In this document: one piece after another, positions 9,947 to 20,662 of the stretch
Position numbering within the stretch: position 1 is the first letter of the stretch
How the letters are laid out: each line of letters begins with the position of its first letter
Source of the DNA: Cheiracanthium punctorium
Taxonomy: Eukaryota > Arthropoda > Arachnida > Araneae > Cheiracanthiidae
Assembly: GCA_038373885.1 (NCBI GenBank)
Contig: JAWZYV010011908.1
Location: 186,001-250,000 of the forward strand
Length of the DNA: 64,000 nucleotides
Reading direction: 5' to 3'
Program-made: the position numbers and the translations under genes
Notes under the pieces: generated by a model
What the model was told of the DNA's origin: nothing
What the model saw: only the letters and a program-made list of their open reading frames with translations
Database searches by the model: none

Positions 9947-10698
9947 GTGATACCGGTTGGTAGGTGGGACTTAGTATTTTTACACTTATAGAAGAATATA
10001 TTTATACAGCATATCTGTTAAGTCAAGGGCTGTACTCTGAAGTTAACTTTCAGGGGCAAATCTATACAGTAGATTTCGTTTTCGCTAAAATACTTTTGTA
10101 GGTTTCATTATTAAACAAAATTTTACCATAATGATTTTTTGGGGTCTGAAACGCAGTCTGAAACGCATTTTTTTCTGTGAAGATAGCAGATACCAAAATT
10201 TAACTCCATCTAGTTATCTGAAAAAATCTAAAGCTAAAAGAATGGTTATCACCTTTACTATATTATCTCGTTCACCCTAAATATTTTTAAGTCCCCTTAT
10301 CGTAACATTAAACACAAGTATTTCTATTATTCTGTAAAAAGGTTTCATGACAGAATGGTACCGGTTGTATAGGATGGGGCTTAATGTTTTTACACTTATA
10401 AGAAGCACATAGCTTTACAGCATATCTGTTTAGTTAACGGGTGTGCTGTGGGAATAACTTTTAGGGGCAAATCCACACAGTCGATTTCGTTTTCGCTGAA
10501 TTATTTTTCACAGTTTCACTTTTAAACAAAATTTTACCATAATGATTTTTTTGGGTCTGAAACGCATTTTTTCCTATTAAGATAGCAGGCACCAAAATTT
10601 GACTCTTTTTAGTTATCTGAATAAATCTAAAGCTAAAAGAGTGTTTATCACCTTTGCTGTCTTATCTCGTTCACCCTAAATATTTTTTAAGTCCCCTG
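9947..10698. repeat. Tandem duplication of about 350 bp (period 408 bp)
   Basis: Block 9947-10298 and block 10355-10698 match over their length. Shared landmarks are TACCGGTTG, TTTTACACTTATA, CAGCATATCTGTT, TTTCGTTTTCGCT, AAACAAAATTTTACCATAATG and CTCGTTCACCCTAAATAT. A 50-bp spacer separates them. The first block has an extra local repeat of CTGAAACGCA. There is no coding frame conserved between the copies. Confidence 0.9.
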
Positions 10699-10699
10699 A

Positions 10700-11240
10700 T
10701 CAAGCACTTCTGAAAAAAATTCTCCATCAAACGATTTCGAAATAGATTGGCTGCGATTGCAAGGAGTGGAGCTGATAAGGAGTGTGCGGTTGAGGGATGC
10801 GGGCTGCGGTGGATGTGGCGATCAAATTGGAGTGGCGTTGAACTGTTAATTTCCATGTACTCTCGCCCTCATATGCTATTTCCTATCTCTAACGGCAATG
10901 ACTCAGAATTTTACATAATACACCTAGATTCTTCTCGTTCTGTTTTGACACTTGTAAAACACTTATAACGCATATCATAACTATACGTTTTGTTTCAAAC
11001 ACAAATGCTGTTACAATTTTGTACTGAACGTATCAAATATTAATAAATGTTTATTTTGCATATACGCTTTTTTGTGTTTCACACTTTTCGCATTTCAAGG
11101 TATTTCTTATGCTAATGACCTTCATGGACGTTTACTGTGCAGTTAATTAAAAATTTGTATTAATTAATTCTTGCTGTAAAAATATGAAAAGGTGTATGTT
11201 TTTTTCCAAAGTTAACTAAGGTTTTATTATGTTTAACATT
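10700..11240. other. No gene seen; a small GC-richer patch at 10745-10840
   Basis: The patch is overlapped by short frames on both strands (61 and 73 codons) without recognisable motifs. Confidence 0.35.
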
Positions 11241-11398
11241 TTTACCGTATTCTCCCGAATATAAGGCGATATTTTTTGACTGATCATTTCCCGTTAAAAA
11301 CTTGACTCGCACTAAATTCGAGGTTTAAGTGTAAGATTTATCTAATTATCTTGATGAAAAATTTCGGGATTGTGTTATATACAGGCTAATACGGTAAA
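11241..11398. mobile_element. Possible 158-bp MITE with TTTACCGTAT ends
   Basis: TTTACCGTATTCTCCCGAAT at the left faces ATACGGTAAA at the right, a 10-bp inverted repeat with some further similarity (CCCGAA / TTCGGG) inside. No certain target duplication is seen. Confidence 0.45.
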
Positions 11399-11636
11399 TG
11401 TTACTTTAAACTTAACTTCATTTTTAGCAGTATCTAATTTCACTTCATCATAATTACTGAAACCAAAACGTTACAATGGACCAAAACGTTACCAAACGAA
11501 TCAAGTTACAATGCGAATAATCAAATATTCATTTTCTTAAAGCGCCCGACTTCTAAACATCTCCGAGCTGTTGTTAGGGTGAATCTCTTTTATAAATCAA
11601 ACAGGAGCTTGTGATAGATATAAATTCTATATGTAT

Positions 11637-11722
11637 TTAACCCTTTTGCGCCGACTCACGTATACGTGCCAGCAAAAAAACTCACCGATTTCCCGGCCCA
11701 CACGCTAGCGTGCCAGTAACTA
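11637..11722. mobile_element. TTAACCC-type transposon end with two 12-bp palindromes
   Basis: TTAACCCTTTTGCGCC starts at 11637 and resembles the other TTAA element ends in this window. Downstream are two perfect 12-bp palindromes, CACGTATACGTG (11657) and CACGCTAGCGTG (11701), both followed by CCAG. The opposite end is not found, so this is a solo or truncated end. Confidence 0.5.
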
Positions 11723-11855
11723 GGGATGTAACGGATATCCGGCAAGTATTCGGTATCCTGCCTATCCAGCTGATTTTTCAATATCCGAAATACCGTCGGA
11801 TATCCGAATCATAATTACCGGATATTCGGCTATATACTACTAAAGTTCTATCTAT
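11722..11855. mobile_element. hAT-like terminal sequence
   Basis: TAGGGATGTAACGGATATCC and repeated ATATCCG/CGGATAT words resemble a widespread arthropod hAT terminal region. No partner end or 8-bp duplication was identified. Confidence 0.3.
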
Positions 11856-12137
11856 AATATGCATGGGACAGGATGGAAAATTATATTTGAACATGCTTGA
11901 TAAAATGATACATAAAACAGAGGTATATATTTTTAAACTAAACTTCCCCTATAAACTGGGTTCTATCACAAAAGCGGGTAAACAGATAGTAACCAAATTT
12001 GTTTTATAGACTAATAGCCATTTCCGGCGACCAGTTGGATCGCCATCTTAAAAAATCTTGTTCGGAAAGAATCCTGTTTCTCACTAGCTTCCTTGGCACG
12101 GAAATATCTCAGATTCTGAATGGAATTTAAAATTAAG

Positions 12138-12290
12138 ATGGTTACTAACAGGGCCGGCCCTAGAGAAAAAAATGTAAGAAAATCTGAAACACTTTCAGTT
12201 TTGAAAAACACACTCAAGTGCTATATATTAAAAGCGTATTATAGTCCATGGGTCTTTCCTTCTTCCATTAAGTTGAAAAGTATATCATTA
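12138..12290. repeat. Dispersed repeat, copy A (partner about 14184-14290)
   Basis: TGAAACACTTTCAG, CACACTCAAGTGCTATATAT and TTAAAAGCGTAT recur with a few changes at 14184-14290. The left side begins CAGGGCCGGCCCTAG, a terminus common in hAT MITEs. Confidence 0.6.
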
Positions 12291-12699
12291 TTCATGAGTG
12301 TGATTAAACAAAAATAAAATTGATATTTCTAACATCCTTTTTATGGATGTAATACATTAGAAATAGATGGGAAAAAGCTGCGCAGAAAAATACACAATTC
12401 GAACTGAATGAAAGTTTCAAAAACGTATTCAGGTGTATGCATAGTCCAAGTAGCAGACGATAAAATGACGATAAATTGCGCCAAGCGCTAGAATCATCTC
12501 CTTAAAATCGCATATCAACCCTTTTAATTTTCGCCAAATTAAAAAGTTGCAAATTTTAGTCTCGGAAAAATTCCAAACCCTATTTTTCTTTTGAGTATAA
12601 AATTTAATTCCTACTCTGATTTCACACGCACACGATATTTTAATTAAAAAATAACCTTACAAATAATCTAAACAAAGAAATCGTTATTCTTTTATTTTT

Positions 12700-13006
12700 A
12701 CTTCAAGAGTCTGAATCATTTAATAAAGTCGGCAAATATGGCAACCTCGATATGCTTAATCCTCACTCTTTCCTTTGCGGAGATTAGAATTGCGAAATGG
12801 CGGAGAGCAAAAATTAATCGATATCTCCTAAAATAATGCGAATTTCGAAAAAATCGGTTCGAGGTATGTCGGGACTCGTCCTGGAGGATTTCCATACAAA
12901 ATTTGGTAGGTCCATGATCACCCGTCTCGGAGCTACGCAAGACACAGACAAACAAACTGACTAACTGACAGACATTTTACACTTTGTTTTATTTATATAG
13001 ATAGAT
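12700..13006 (+). mobile_element. Probable 3' end of a non-LTR retrotransposon or dependent SINE
   Basis: The sequence passes through CGGAGCTACGCAAGACACAG, then ACTGACTAACTGACAGACA, and ends in TTTATATAGATAGATG. Short GATA-type tails after a conserved 3' UTR are typical of RTE-like elements in arthropods. No coding sequence remains. Confidence 0.4.
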
Positions 13007-14180
13007 GAAAAGTGCTTAGGGGACTAAGATTAAAAAGCTCGAGTTAAAAATGTTCAAGTTGCGATTAAGCATGAAAAAACAGCAAACTTAACACTGGAAA
13101 TGAGCCATTCAAAATAAACACACAATTTCAACATTTGTTCAGTAGTTATTGAACACACTTATAACCATTTAGACTCATTGTAAGTCAGTACTGTACGGGC
13201 AAGTGAGGAAAGGCTGAATAAAATTATAAAGTCTCAATTGATTTCACTAAGTCCGTCAGTGCTAACTAACTAAAACATTTTAGCAGACTTCACGCACAAT
13301 GGAAGCAGTTTTTAAAACACTTGCTCAATGTATAAGACAGTGTAAAAAGTTCTAAAATGATTAAAAATATTTTCAATAAGATAAAATCAGATTTTATCGC
13401 AATCTTGATACTTGAAAAGTCATTCATCCGGTTACAGTCCGGGAAAAAGCCACAGAGTAAGTAAAAACAGAACTTACATTATCATTCTCTGTTATAAATG
13501 GAAGTATTCCTTTAGAAAAAAAGTCTAAGTACTCATTTAAGCCGACGATTATAGTGCTGTTATTATTCTAAACATTGGCAAACTAAAAATGCTAAAAGAA
13601 ACAGGATTAAGCAAACAAAGCAGAGCTAAGCAAGCAAAAACTGAGCAGCGCTAGTCAGGCATCAAAGCTAGAAGTATTTAAATCTTAGTCGCGATCGGCG
13701 AAGTACGCTATTCCAAGGACATGCGTACCGGGAGAAAAACGGCACGTGAGAGGCGTGCGGCGTCATTGGACGATCGGCGTTAATCTGCATAAAGCAAAAG
13801 TCAAAGTTAATTTGCATAACGCAAAAGGAAAGTGAGTTAGCAATTGTTCACATTTGAGAAACCAATGAGGTAAGAAACTTTTAAAAGATGTTTTAAAGCG
13901 TTACAGATTAAATTAATGCTTTGAATTATTTGGCAGATATTGAATTACGGCAAATAAGAGAATTTTAGAGGTTAACTTTTAGAATCAAATAAATGTGAAC
14001 TGAAACTTGTTTTCTGTTTGCATTTAAGCTTAAAAGAAGTATTTACGAGCAAAGTACGATAACAATACCGAAAATAACGCTTTAATACCTGATAGGGCTA
14101 ACACTCATATTTAGAGCTGATTTCATGCTGCAAAGTTCTGCTTAATGGACATTTTCTGAACTAAAAAAAATAAATAAATA
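13007..14180. other. Intergenic; a GC-richer patch at 13690-13800
   Basis: The patch holds GCACGTGAG (E-box-like) and CATTGGACGATCGG (inverted CCAAT) within 100 bp and may be regulatory. No gene is attached to it. The rest is AT-rich without motifs. Confidence 0.25.
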
Positions 14181-14283
14181 AAAAAGTAAGAAAATTTGAA
14201 ACACTTTCAGATTTTAAATACACACTAAAGTGCTATATATTAAAAGAGTATCATAATTTATGCAACTTCCCTGTTTTTCTTCC

Positions 14284-15160
14284 TTGGTCCATAAAGCACA
14301 TCTTTGGAATCAAAATCTATCTTAAAATCACCTACTAAACTATTTTACAATCTTCTCAAAGCATATTTGAACTATACTTCGACATTTTAAATATTGTATC
14401 GAATGCGCACCATAATACATGAGTGTGCAGTGTTTGTCTTTCTTGGCTTGATTCCTACATTAACAACCCGGCTCTCACCAAGGTGACGATAATTAAACAT
14501 ATGCAGTTACCATGACAATTTTTTGTATTTATGTGGCAACCGTAATTTAGAATTAAAATGCCGATTTGGAACAACATGTAAGTACAGCATTCCATTACTT
14601 ACTTATTTATTTTGAGTTGGCAAGTTTCAATAATTTAATATCTTCAAATTCCTTAACTGCTGCGTTTATCGTTAATTTGTTCACCTTGGTTTTCATCTAG
14701 TTTTTTGGGGAGCATTGAAACTTTTGCATAACTCCTTGAGACCCACAACTGCAAAGTTCGCCAAAGTGGGCGATTTTTTAGGTTGGCGAGAGTGGGAGCG
14801 TTAAAGTAGTAATCAATACTTTCTTGTACCATAAAACACATCTTTGGTATCGAAATCTATTTTTAAATCGCCTACTAAAACTGTTTTACTCTCTTCGCCA
14901 AGCTTATTCCAACTATACTTCACCATATTAAATACTGTCTTACAATCACCTACTAAACCTGTTTTGCAACCTTCGCCAAACATAATCCAACTATCCTCCA
15001 TTTTAAATACTGTTTGGAAAGTTTATCATAATCTATGCATGTACTGTGTTTTCCTTCCTAGTTCCATCAAACATTTCTTCGGAATTGAAATTTATATTAA
15101 AATCGCCTACTAAAATTATTTTACAATCTTTGCCAGGCATTTTCTAACTATACTCGTAAT
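14284..15160 (-). repeat. Four partial copies of a repeat encoding a GDFN endonuclease-like motif
   Basis: The segment beginning at 14284, 14826, 14938 (lacking the first part) and 15056 recurs with the words CGCCTACTAAAACTGTTTTAC, ATCTTCGCCAAGCATA and CCAACTATACTTC. On the minus strand the copies read VGDFKIDF, LVGDLKIDFDTKDVF and ILVGDFNINFN. The GDFN box is a hallmark of the Exo_endo_phos endonuclease of LINEs. The copies are frameshifted against one another and the run is short, so the domain call is tentative. Confidence 0.45.
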
Positions 15161-15835
15161 ATATTTATAGTAAATTGTCGCTTTTTATCACCAAACTTAG
15201 CGATCAGTTATCAAAAATTGCAAACCTAGTACGACTTTCAACATTTTATTAACACCCCCCGCCCAAGTTATGGTAAACACGTTTGAAAATATCTTCACCA
15301 TGACAGTTTATATCTACAAATCGTGTCTACCAGATCGCGTAGACAAAATTATGGGATTCAGCGAAATAGCACCCTAGTGCTAAAAAAAAAAAACCTAAAC
15401 ACATCTCATGTAGTGTCCATGTGCAAATTTGGAGGTGATCTTCTCTTCCTTTTCAGCTGAAGACTGCTGTTTATAGGGGAAGTTTAATTACGAGCACTGT
15501 GTGAGAGTATCATTTGAAAAATATGTGCATTCAAAATGTGCAGTTTCCCCGGTAATCCTGGGTAATTCTTAATTTGCTCTGAAAATCCGATAATTAAGAA
15601 AAAACTCTGATTATTCTGTCTTCAAAATTTATTTACAGAGGCAGGTTGAAATTTTTAATCTTCATTCTTTTTCTAAATGACAATCTTTTACTGAGCGAGC
15701 ATTCCTTTATTGAAGTCCCCAATTCCTAATGATTAAAAATTAACCTTTATTTTGCATGTTTTTTAATTTAATTTAGTTATTTAAATTTATTTGTGATTTT
15801 CTGCAAATTTTAATTGATTTTTGAAGTTAATTCTA
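15161..15835. other. AT-rich spacer, nothing recognised
   Basis: Only short frames; an ACCCCCCGCCC run at about 15255 and an A-run at 15384. Confidence 0.4.
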
Positions 15836-16655
15836 CATGGTTGTCCAAATTAAACTTCCCCAACTCAGAGGCCTGTGCAGGATGTTGTATGGGTGATAAT
15901 GTGATGAAATTTGAAAGCAGATACTTCAGATCACGCGCTCGTGATTTATTAAAAAAAAATTAGTAGTACAAGAAGTTGCCGATAGGTGGCGCTGTAACAC
16001 TAGTAATTTGCATATTGTACCAACGTGATTTGCAGAAACAAAGCTTCTGCGCCACGTATCCAAAAGACGAGCCCTACAAAAGTGGAAGACAGGCGCTGCA
16101 CTGGGAGTTGTTTCCAGCTCGCTGATGCACAATGACGACTTTGAAAGATAAAGCTCTGTTAGTGAAACTTTTCTACCAGACTGACGAGAAATCCTGTGCT
16201 GCGATCAGAGCATTTCATCGGCTGAAACACTTACGCCGAGGACCAATGACACCACGCGCTTTACAAGACATGATGAAAAAGTTTGAAAGAACCGGAGAGC
16301 TGGAAATTTCACCAGGTAGAGGACGCAATGTTGTGAATTCTGCACGCGTACAAGACGTTGCTTTTGCGGTCGTGGGCGCCACTAGCCAATCGCCAAAGGT
16401 GTTGTCGGTGTGCCGACTGTTTCTTGTGCTGTTGATATGCCCTATTCGACTACGGCACACATATAGAACATCTGTAGAGCGTCTTGTTGATCTGCAGTGC
16501 CACCTATCGGCAACTTCTTGTACTACTAATTTTTTTTTTAATAAATCACGAGCGCGTGATTTGAAGTGTCTGTTTTCAAAATTTCATCACATTATGACCC
16601 GTACATCATCCTGCACCGGCCTCTCAGTTATGGAAGTTTAATTTGGACAACCCTG
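15836..16655 (+). mobile_element. Mariner/Tc1-type non-autonomous element, copy 2 (820 bp)
   Basis: It has the same ends as the 6527 copy (CATGGTTGTCCAAATTAAAC here, one end base changed) and TA flanks at 15834-15835 and 16656-16657. It holds the long inverted repeats and, in this orientation, the transposase N-terminus on the plus strand. It is about 100 bp longer than copy 1, so it retains slightly more interior sequence. Confidence 0.85.
16132..16641 (+). pseudogene. Truncated mariner-type transposase, N-terminal DNA-binding module
   Basis: The ATG at 16132 opens a frame whose first about 65 codons match the fragment at 6714-6941: KDKALLVKLFYQTDEKSCAA, MTPRALQDMMKKFERTGELE, then SPGRGR. 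This is the helix-turn-helix region of a Tc1/mariner-like transposase. Beyond about residue 100 the frame runs into the right inverted repeat, and the translated residues there are not transposase. The catalytic domain is deleted. The Met and the first 65 codons are conserved between two independent copies in the window, which supports the start choice. Confidence 0.65.
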
Positions 16656-17113
16656 TACTTAAAATTTGTACAGCTGCGGAAAAAAAGGCCCACTTGTACT
16701 TTTTTCGGCCTTCGTTCGTCGTACAGCAAAGTTACAGATACCAATCGTTTACGATCGACGTACACTTTAATTTGCTATGCATAAAAATTGCACAAGGGGC
16801 GATCTACATATTACAATTCGCACCAACCTTTTTTTCTCAATAGAAACCCATAGATTTCACTTATTTTTCAAAAATTTAGCTGATTTTAACCCCGGATACC
16901 CACTTTTAATAAATGTGAACTAAAAATGGGTGAGTTATGAGCTTACAAAATCCCCCTCCCCATATGTTAAAATATTTTTTCATACTTCAATTAATACATA
17001 TAATATTGATAATAAGAAGCTGATTTTTATTCGTACTATTAGAACTAAACGGCAAAAACATAATTCACTATTATTATAATTTTTAATAAAATATTAATAT
17101 GAATTATGAATTA

Positions 17114-18433
17114 CAGTGGAACCTGCTAAAGTGGCCGCCTTGGTAAAGAGACCACCTGTCTAAAGTGAACACTTTTATGAAATTTCATTTTAACTCATAA
17201 AAAATGTATGGGGAAAATATCGTGTAAAGTGACCACCTGCAAAAACTGTATAGTGACCAGATAATCCGTCTAATTTAAGTTTTTTAACCTGTCAAATGTG
17301 ACCACTTTCCCCAACAAACTGCCTCTTAAATATAAAACACATTCAGATAATATAGAATGTTATATCCCTTTTCAGTTGTTTAACACAATACTTGATCTCA
17401 ACACTGATTCTCTCTTCTGTAACACTTGTTCTCAATAGATTAATAAATAAAACAAAAGAAAAAATTAGATAAATAAATTAAAAAGGAAAACTTGTTTTAG
17501 TCTAGATTCTTTTATATTTCTGTTGATGCTAAAAGTGATTCAGCGTTGTTTCCGGTAAGAGGTGTGGGATGCAGTTAATCACATATTTACAATTACTTTT
17601 GATAAAGTTAATCACACATTTATGAGTACTTCTGATTTCCCTTTACCTATTCTAAATGTACTCTTGCTATTTTAAATCCTCCATCTGTCAATAATGCTAT
17701 TTAACTGTTTCTTAATTTACTTTGGTTTTAGCCTTTGCAATGCATTTTGTTGGCGTCTGTAGTCTGTGAATATATTTAATTTTCTTCCTTTCCCACAGGA
17801 TTACAATAATTTTGTCTAGGCTACAAAAACTATATTCTGATCACCCCTGTGGCGAGTCACATTTAAATTTTGCCAAACATGTATAAAGCCTAACATTTCT
17901 TTTCATTTTTTCAACCTGGCGATTTATTTGGCGACCGGCCCTTTTAGAACTTTGCTGTTACAGCACAGTGTGTTATCTAAAAAATGTGCTCTTGATGTAC
18001 ACTAGTGAAAATTGTATCATGAACTATATTTGTGCAAACATGAAAACAACCCAAGCATTAAAACTGTACTTTAGTAATATGTCAAGCTGCAAAATGGAAA
18101 TTTATATTGTTTATTCATATTTATTATTTTTTATTATTCATTGTGATCAAGAAGTATTAAAACACACATTGAAACGTAAGTCGCACACAATTTGTTTGCA
18201 ATGTGCATTTTAATGTTTCAGTATTTTATTCCCTACATTCCACTTTTTTGTTCATGGATAGTTAGTGATTTTGAGATCTTGTTATAAAAAAACTGTAGCG
18301 TGTTTGTGCAAGTGTTATTTGAATTTTAAGCATAAACAAATTTATTAAAGTACTACCTCTGTAAGGTGACCACCTGTATAAGGTGACCAGTTTTGTCGTT
18401 CCCGAGGTTGGTCACATTAGGCAGGTTCCACTG
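17114..18433. mobile_element. Tigger/pogo-type non-autonomous element (1,320 bp)
   Basis: CAGTGGAACCTGCTAAAGTG at the left and GGCAGGTTCCACTG at the right are the typical pogo/Tigger ends, flanked by TA (17112-17113 and 18434-18435). Both subterminal regions carry repeats of GTGACCACCTG and related words. There is no pogo transposase inside; a 81-codon frame at 17968 has no recognisable motif. Mobilisation would need a transposase such as the one whose remains lie at 29665-30726. Confidence 0.85.
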
Positions 18434-19135
18434 TATTAAATTAATATTTAAAAAAATTATGAATAGCAACCTGTCCAAATTTCGATGGAAATAGATGCAG
18501 AAAGTAATATTACAGGGCTGTGCAAAATTTCAATTTTTTACGTTCAGTAGTTTAATTTATAGTAAATAAAATATATTATTTTCACGAGTTAAGGGACCAT
18601 ATATAAATGTATTAAATGACAATTTTTTGAAAATTGCTTAATATAAACGTATATTAGATTTATTTTGTGCAAACACACAGTAAAAGATAGCGGTATTAAA
18701 AAATATCAAATTTTGAAGCAAATAAATTAGAGGATTTTACAGTTTGATGGTGATTCTATAAAGCATGTAATTTAGCATATAGCTTATAAATATATATAGC
18801 TTAAAGCATATAAAGCAATAAATATATTTCCCCAAATAAAATATTTTCCAGGTATAGAATTAGATGCAGTAGATGTATGTCTTCTAATACAACGTCCTAT
18901 TTCTGAAAAACTAACATCCTCAACATTTCAGTGTGGAATTTGAGCTTTTTTAGTATTGGAAACATGGGTCTTTGGACTTCCTCATAATTTATCAAACATT
19001 CAAAAAAACTTTCAAAATCACGTTTTTATATCTGAATTTTCATCTGGCTTTGGCGGCCAAATTGCACATTGCAGACGATAATATTAAACGAAGAAAGTAA
19101 AATAACAAACGCAGTGATAATAATATTGGGTCGGC

Positions 19136-19166
19136 AAAAAAGTAATTGCGTTTTTTACATGAAATT
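19136..19166 (+). mobile_element. Solo mariner-type terminal repeat
   Basis: TTGGGTCGGCAAAAAAGTAA preceded by TA resembles mariner terminal repeats (TTRGGTYGGCAAxTAAGTAATTGCG type). No matching opposite end was found downstream. Confidence 0.5.
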
Positions 19167-19927
19167 CAAACAAATAAAGTTTCAATCATGAAGCTATTCT
19201 TAAAGTTCGACCGTAGCTGAGTAACATTCATGCTTGCAGTCAGAAGAGCAGGGAGCAGCTTCTCATTCCTGCCAACATTTCACCTAAAAAAACCACCAAG
19301 GGGAATAATAAAAATTTCAAAATTAGAAAGATTTTCAAAATCGTGAGCAGTCGTTTTGCATTTTTCCTTTAAATCATGTGTACGAATCAAGGAAGTTATG
19401 AACTCATGGTTCTTTTGAACTACAGACTAAATATTCTATTTTCTACCCTTGATATTTTCAGTACAAGGAACTTTAAGAGAGATCGAAATAATATTTTTCT
19501 TGAAAATAATATTTATTTCTTGTAACTCTCGCGAGCGAAATTAATGAAAGTCGAAAAGTTCGAAACCTACAAATAGCGTTTTTCAATTTGCAGAAAGTCC
19601 CTTAAAAACGCGCAAAAATTACTTCGCAATATCTCCGGAAATTATCGTAGAAAATTGGTAAAAAATTATATTTATGGTAATTTGAAGGTTTTCTTTCGTT
19701 TAATAAAATCAAAATACAGTGTTGCCATTGAGAAAAACGATGTTGATGCAGAAGTAAATATGAAGACGGCCCCTTATGCAAATTAAATTAATAGTAAATT
19801 TAAGTATGCGTTATTTGCAAACGAATGGTATATATAACTTTGCTAAACGACGAACGACGGCGAAATAAAGAGCAAGTGCGCCTTTTTTTTCCGCTGCTGT
19901 TTATTTAAAATGTGGTTGTGAAATATT

Positions 19928-20550
19928 AACATGACTGTTTGTGCAGAGAGTCATGATGCAACACAGTATTTTACCAGTTTAAAGTAGCTGTTTTAGTTAC
20001 TACTACAGTATTATGCATGGTTATCACTCCATACATAAAGTACTTAATTTTTTTTTTTTTTTGGCGTGCGTGCGCGCGTGCGTGCGTGTGCGTGCGTGCG
20101 TGCGTGCGCGCGTGTGCGCGTGTGTGTGTGTGCTGTGTGTGTATTAACATGACTGTTTGTGCAGAGAGTCATGATGCAACACGGTATTTTACCAGTTTAA
20201 AGTAGCTGTTTTAGTTACTACTACAGTATTATGTATGGTTATCACTCCATACATAAAGTACTTAATTTTTTTTTTGGCGTGCGTGCGTGCGTGCGCGCGT
20301 GTGTGTGCGTGTGCGTGCGTGTGTGTGTGTGTGTGTGTGTGCGTGTGCGCGTGTGCGCGTGTGTGTGTGTGCTGTGTGTGTATTAACATGACTGTTTGTG
20401 CAGAGAGTCATGATGCAACACGGTATTTTACCAGTTTAAAGTAGCTGTTTTAGCTACTACTACAGTATTATGTATGGTTATCACTCCATACATAAAGTAC
20501 TTAATTTTTTTTTTTTTGGCGTGCGTGCGTGTGTGTGTGTGTGTGTGCGT

Positions 20551-20611
<61 letters not shown>

Positions 20612-20626
20612 TGCGTGTGTGCGTGC

Positions 20627-20659
<33 letters not shown>

Positions 20660-20662
20660 GAA
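19928..20662. repeat. Minisatellite: three units, each ending in a GT/GC alternating run
   Basis: Units start with TTAACATGACTGTTTGTGCA at about 19928, 20145 and 20382. Each carries a near-identical 110-bp core (CACGGTATTTTACCAGTTTA, GGTTATCACTCCATACATAA), then a T-run and a variable alternating purine-pyrimidine tract (GTGCGTGC.../GTGTGT...). Tract length and GC content differ between units. The last unit ends in about 140 bp of GT/GC repeats without the core. The open frames across it are repeat artefacts. Confidence 0.95.

Larger units (their letters stand above)
16671..19899. mobile_element. 3.2-kb long-TIR element with nested insertions
   Basis: CAGCTGCGGAAAAAAAGG at 16671 is mirrored by CCGCTGCTG ending at 19899. 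The two arms match over roughly 190 bp, sharing TTCGTTCGTCGT, AGCAAAGTTA, ATACCA.TCGTTT, TTTAATTTGC and AGGGGC.GTCT. A Tigger-type MITE (17114-18433) and a mariner-type terminus (19136) sit inside. The rest of the interior is AT-rich with no transposase. No target duplication is evident, so the exact ends could be a few bases off. Confidence 0.65.
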
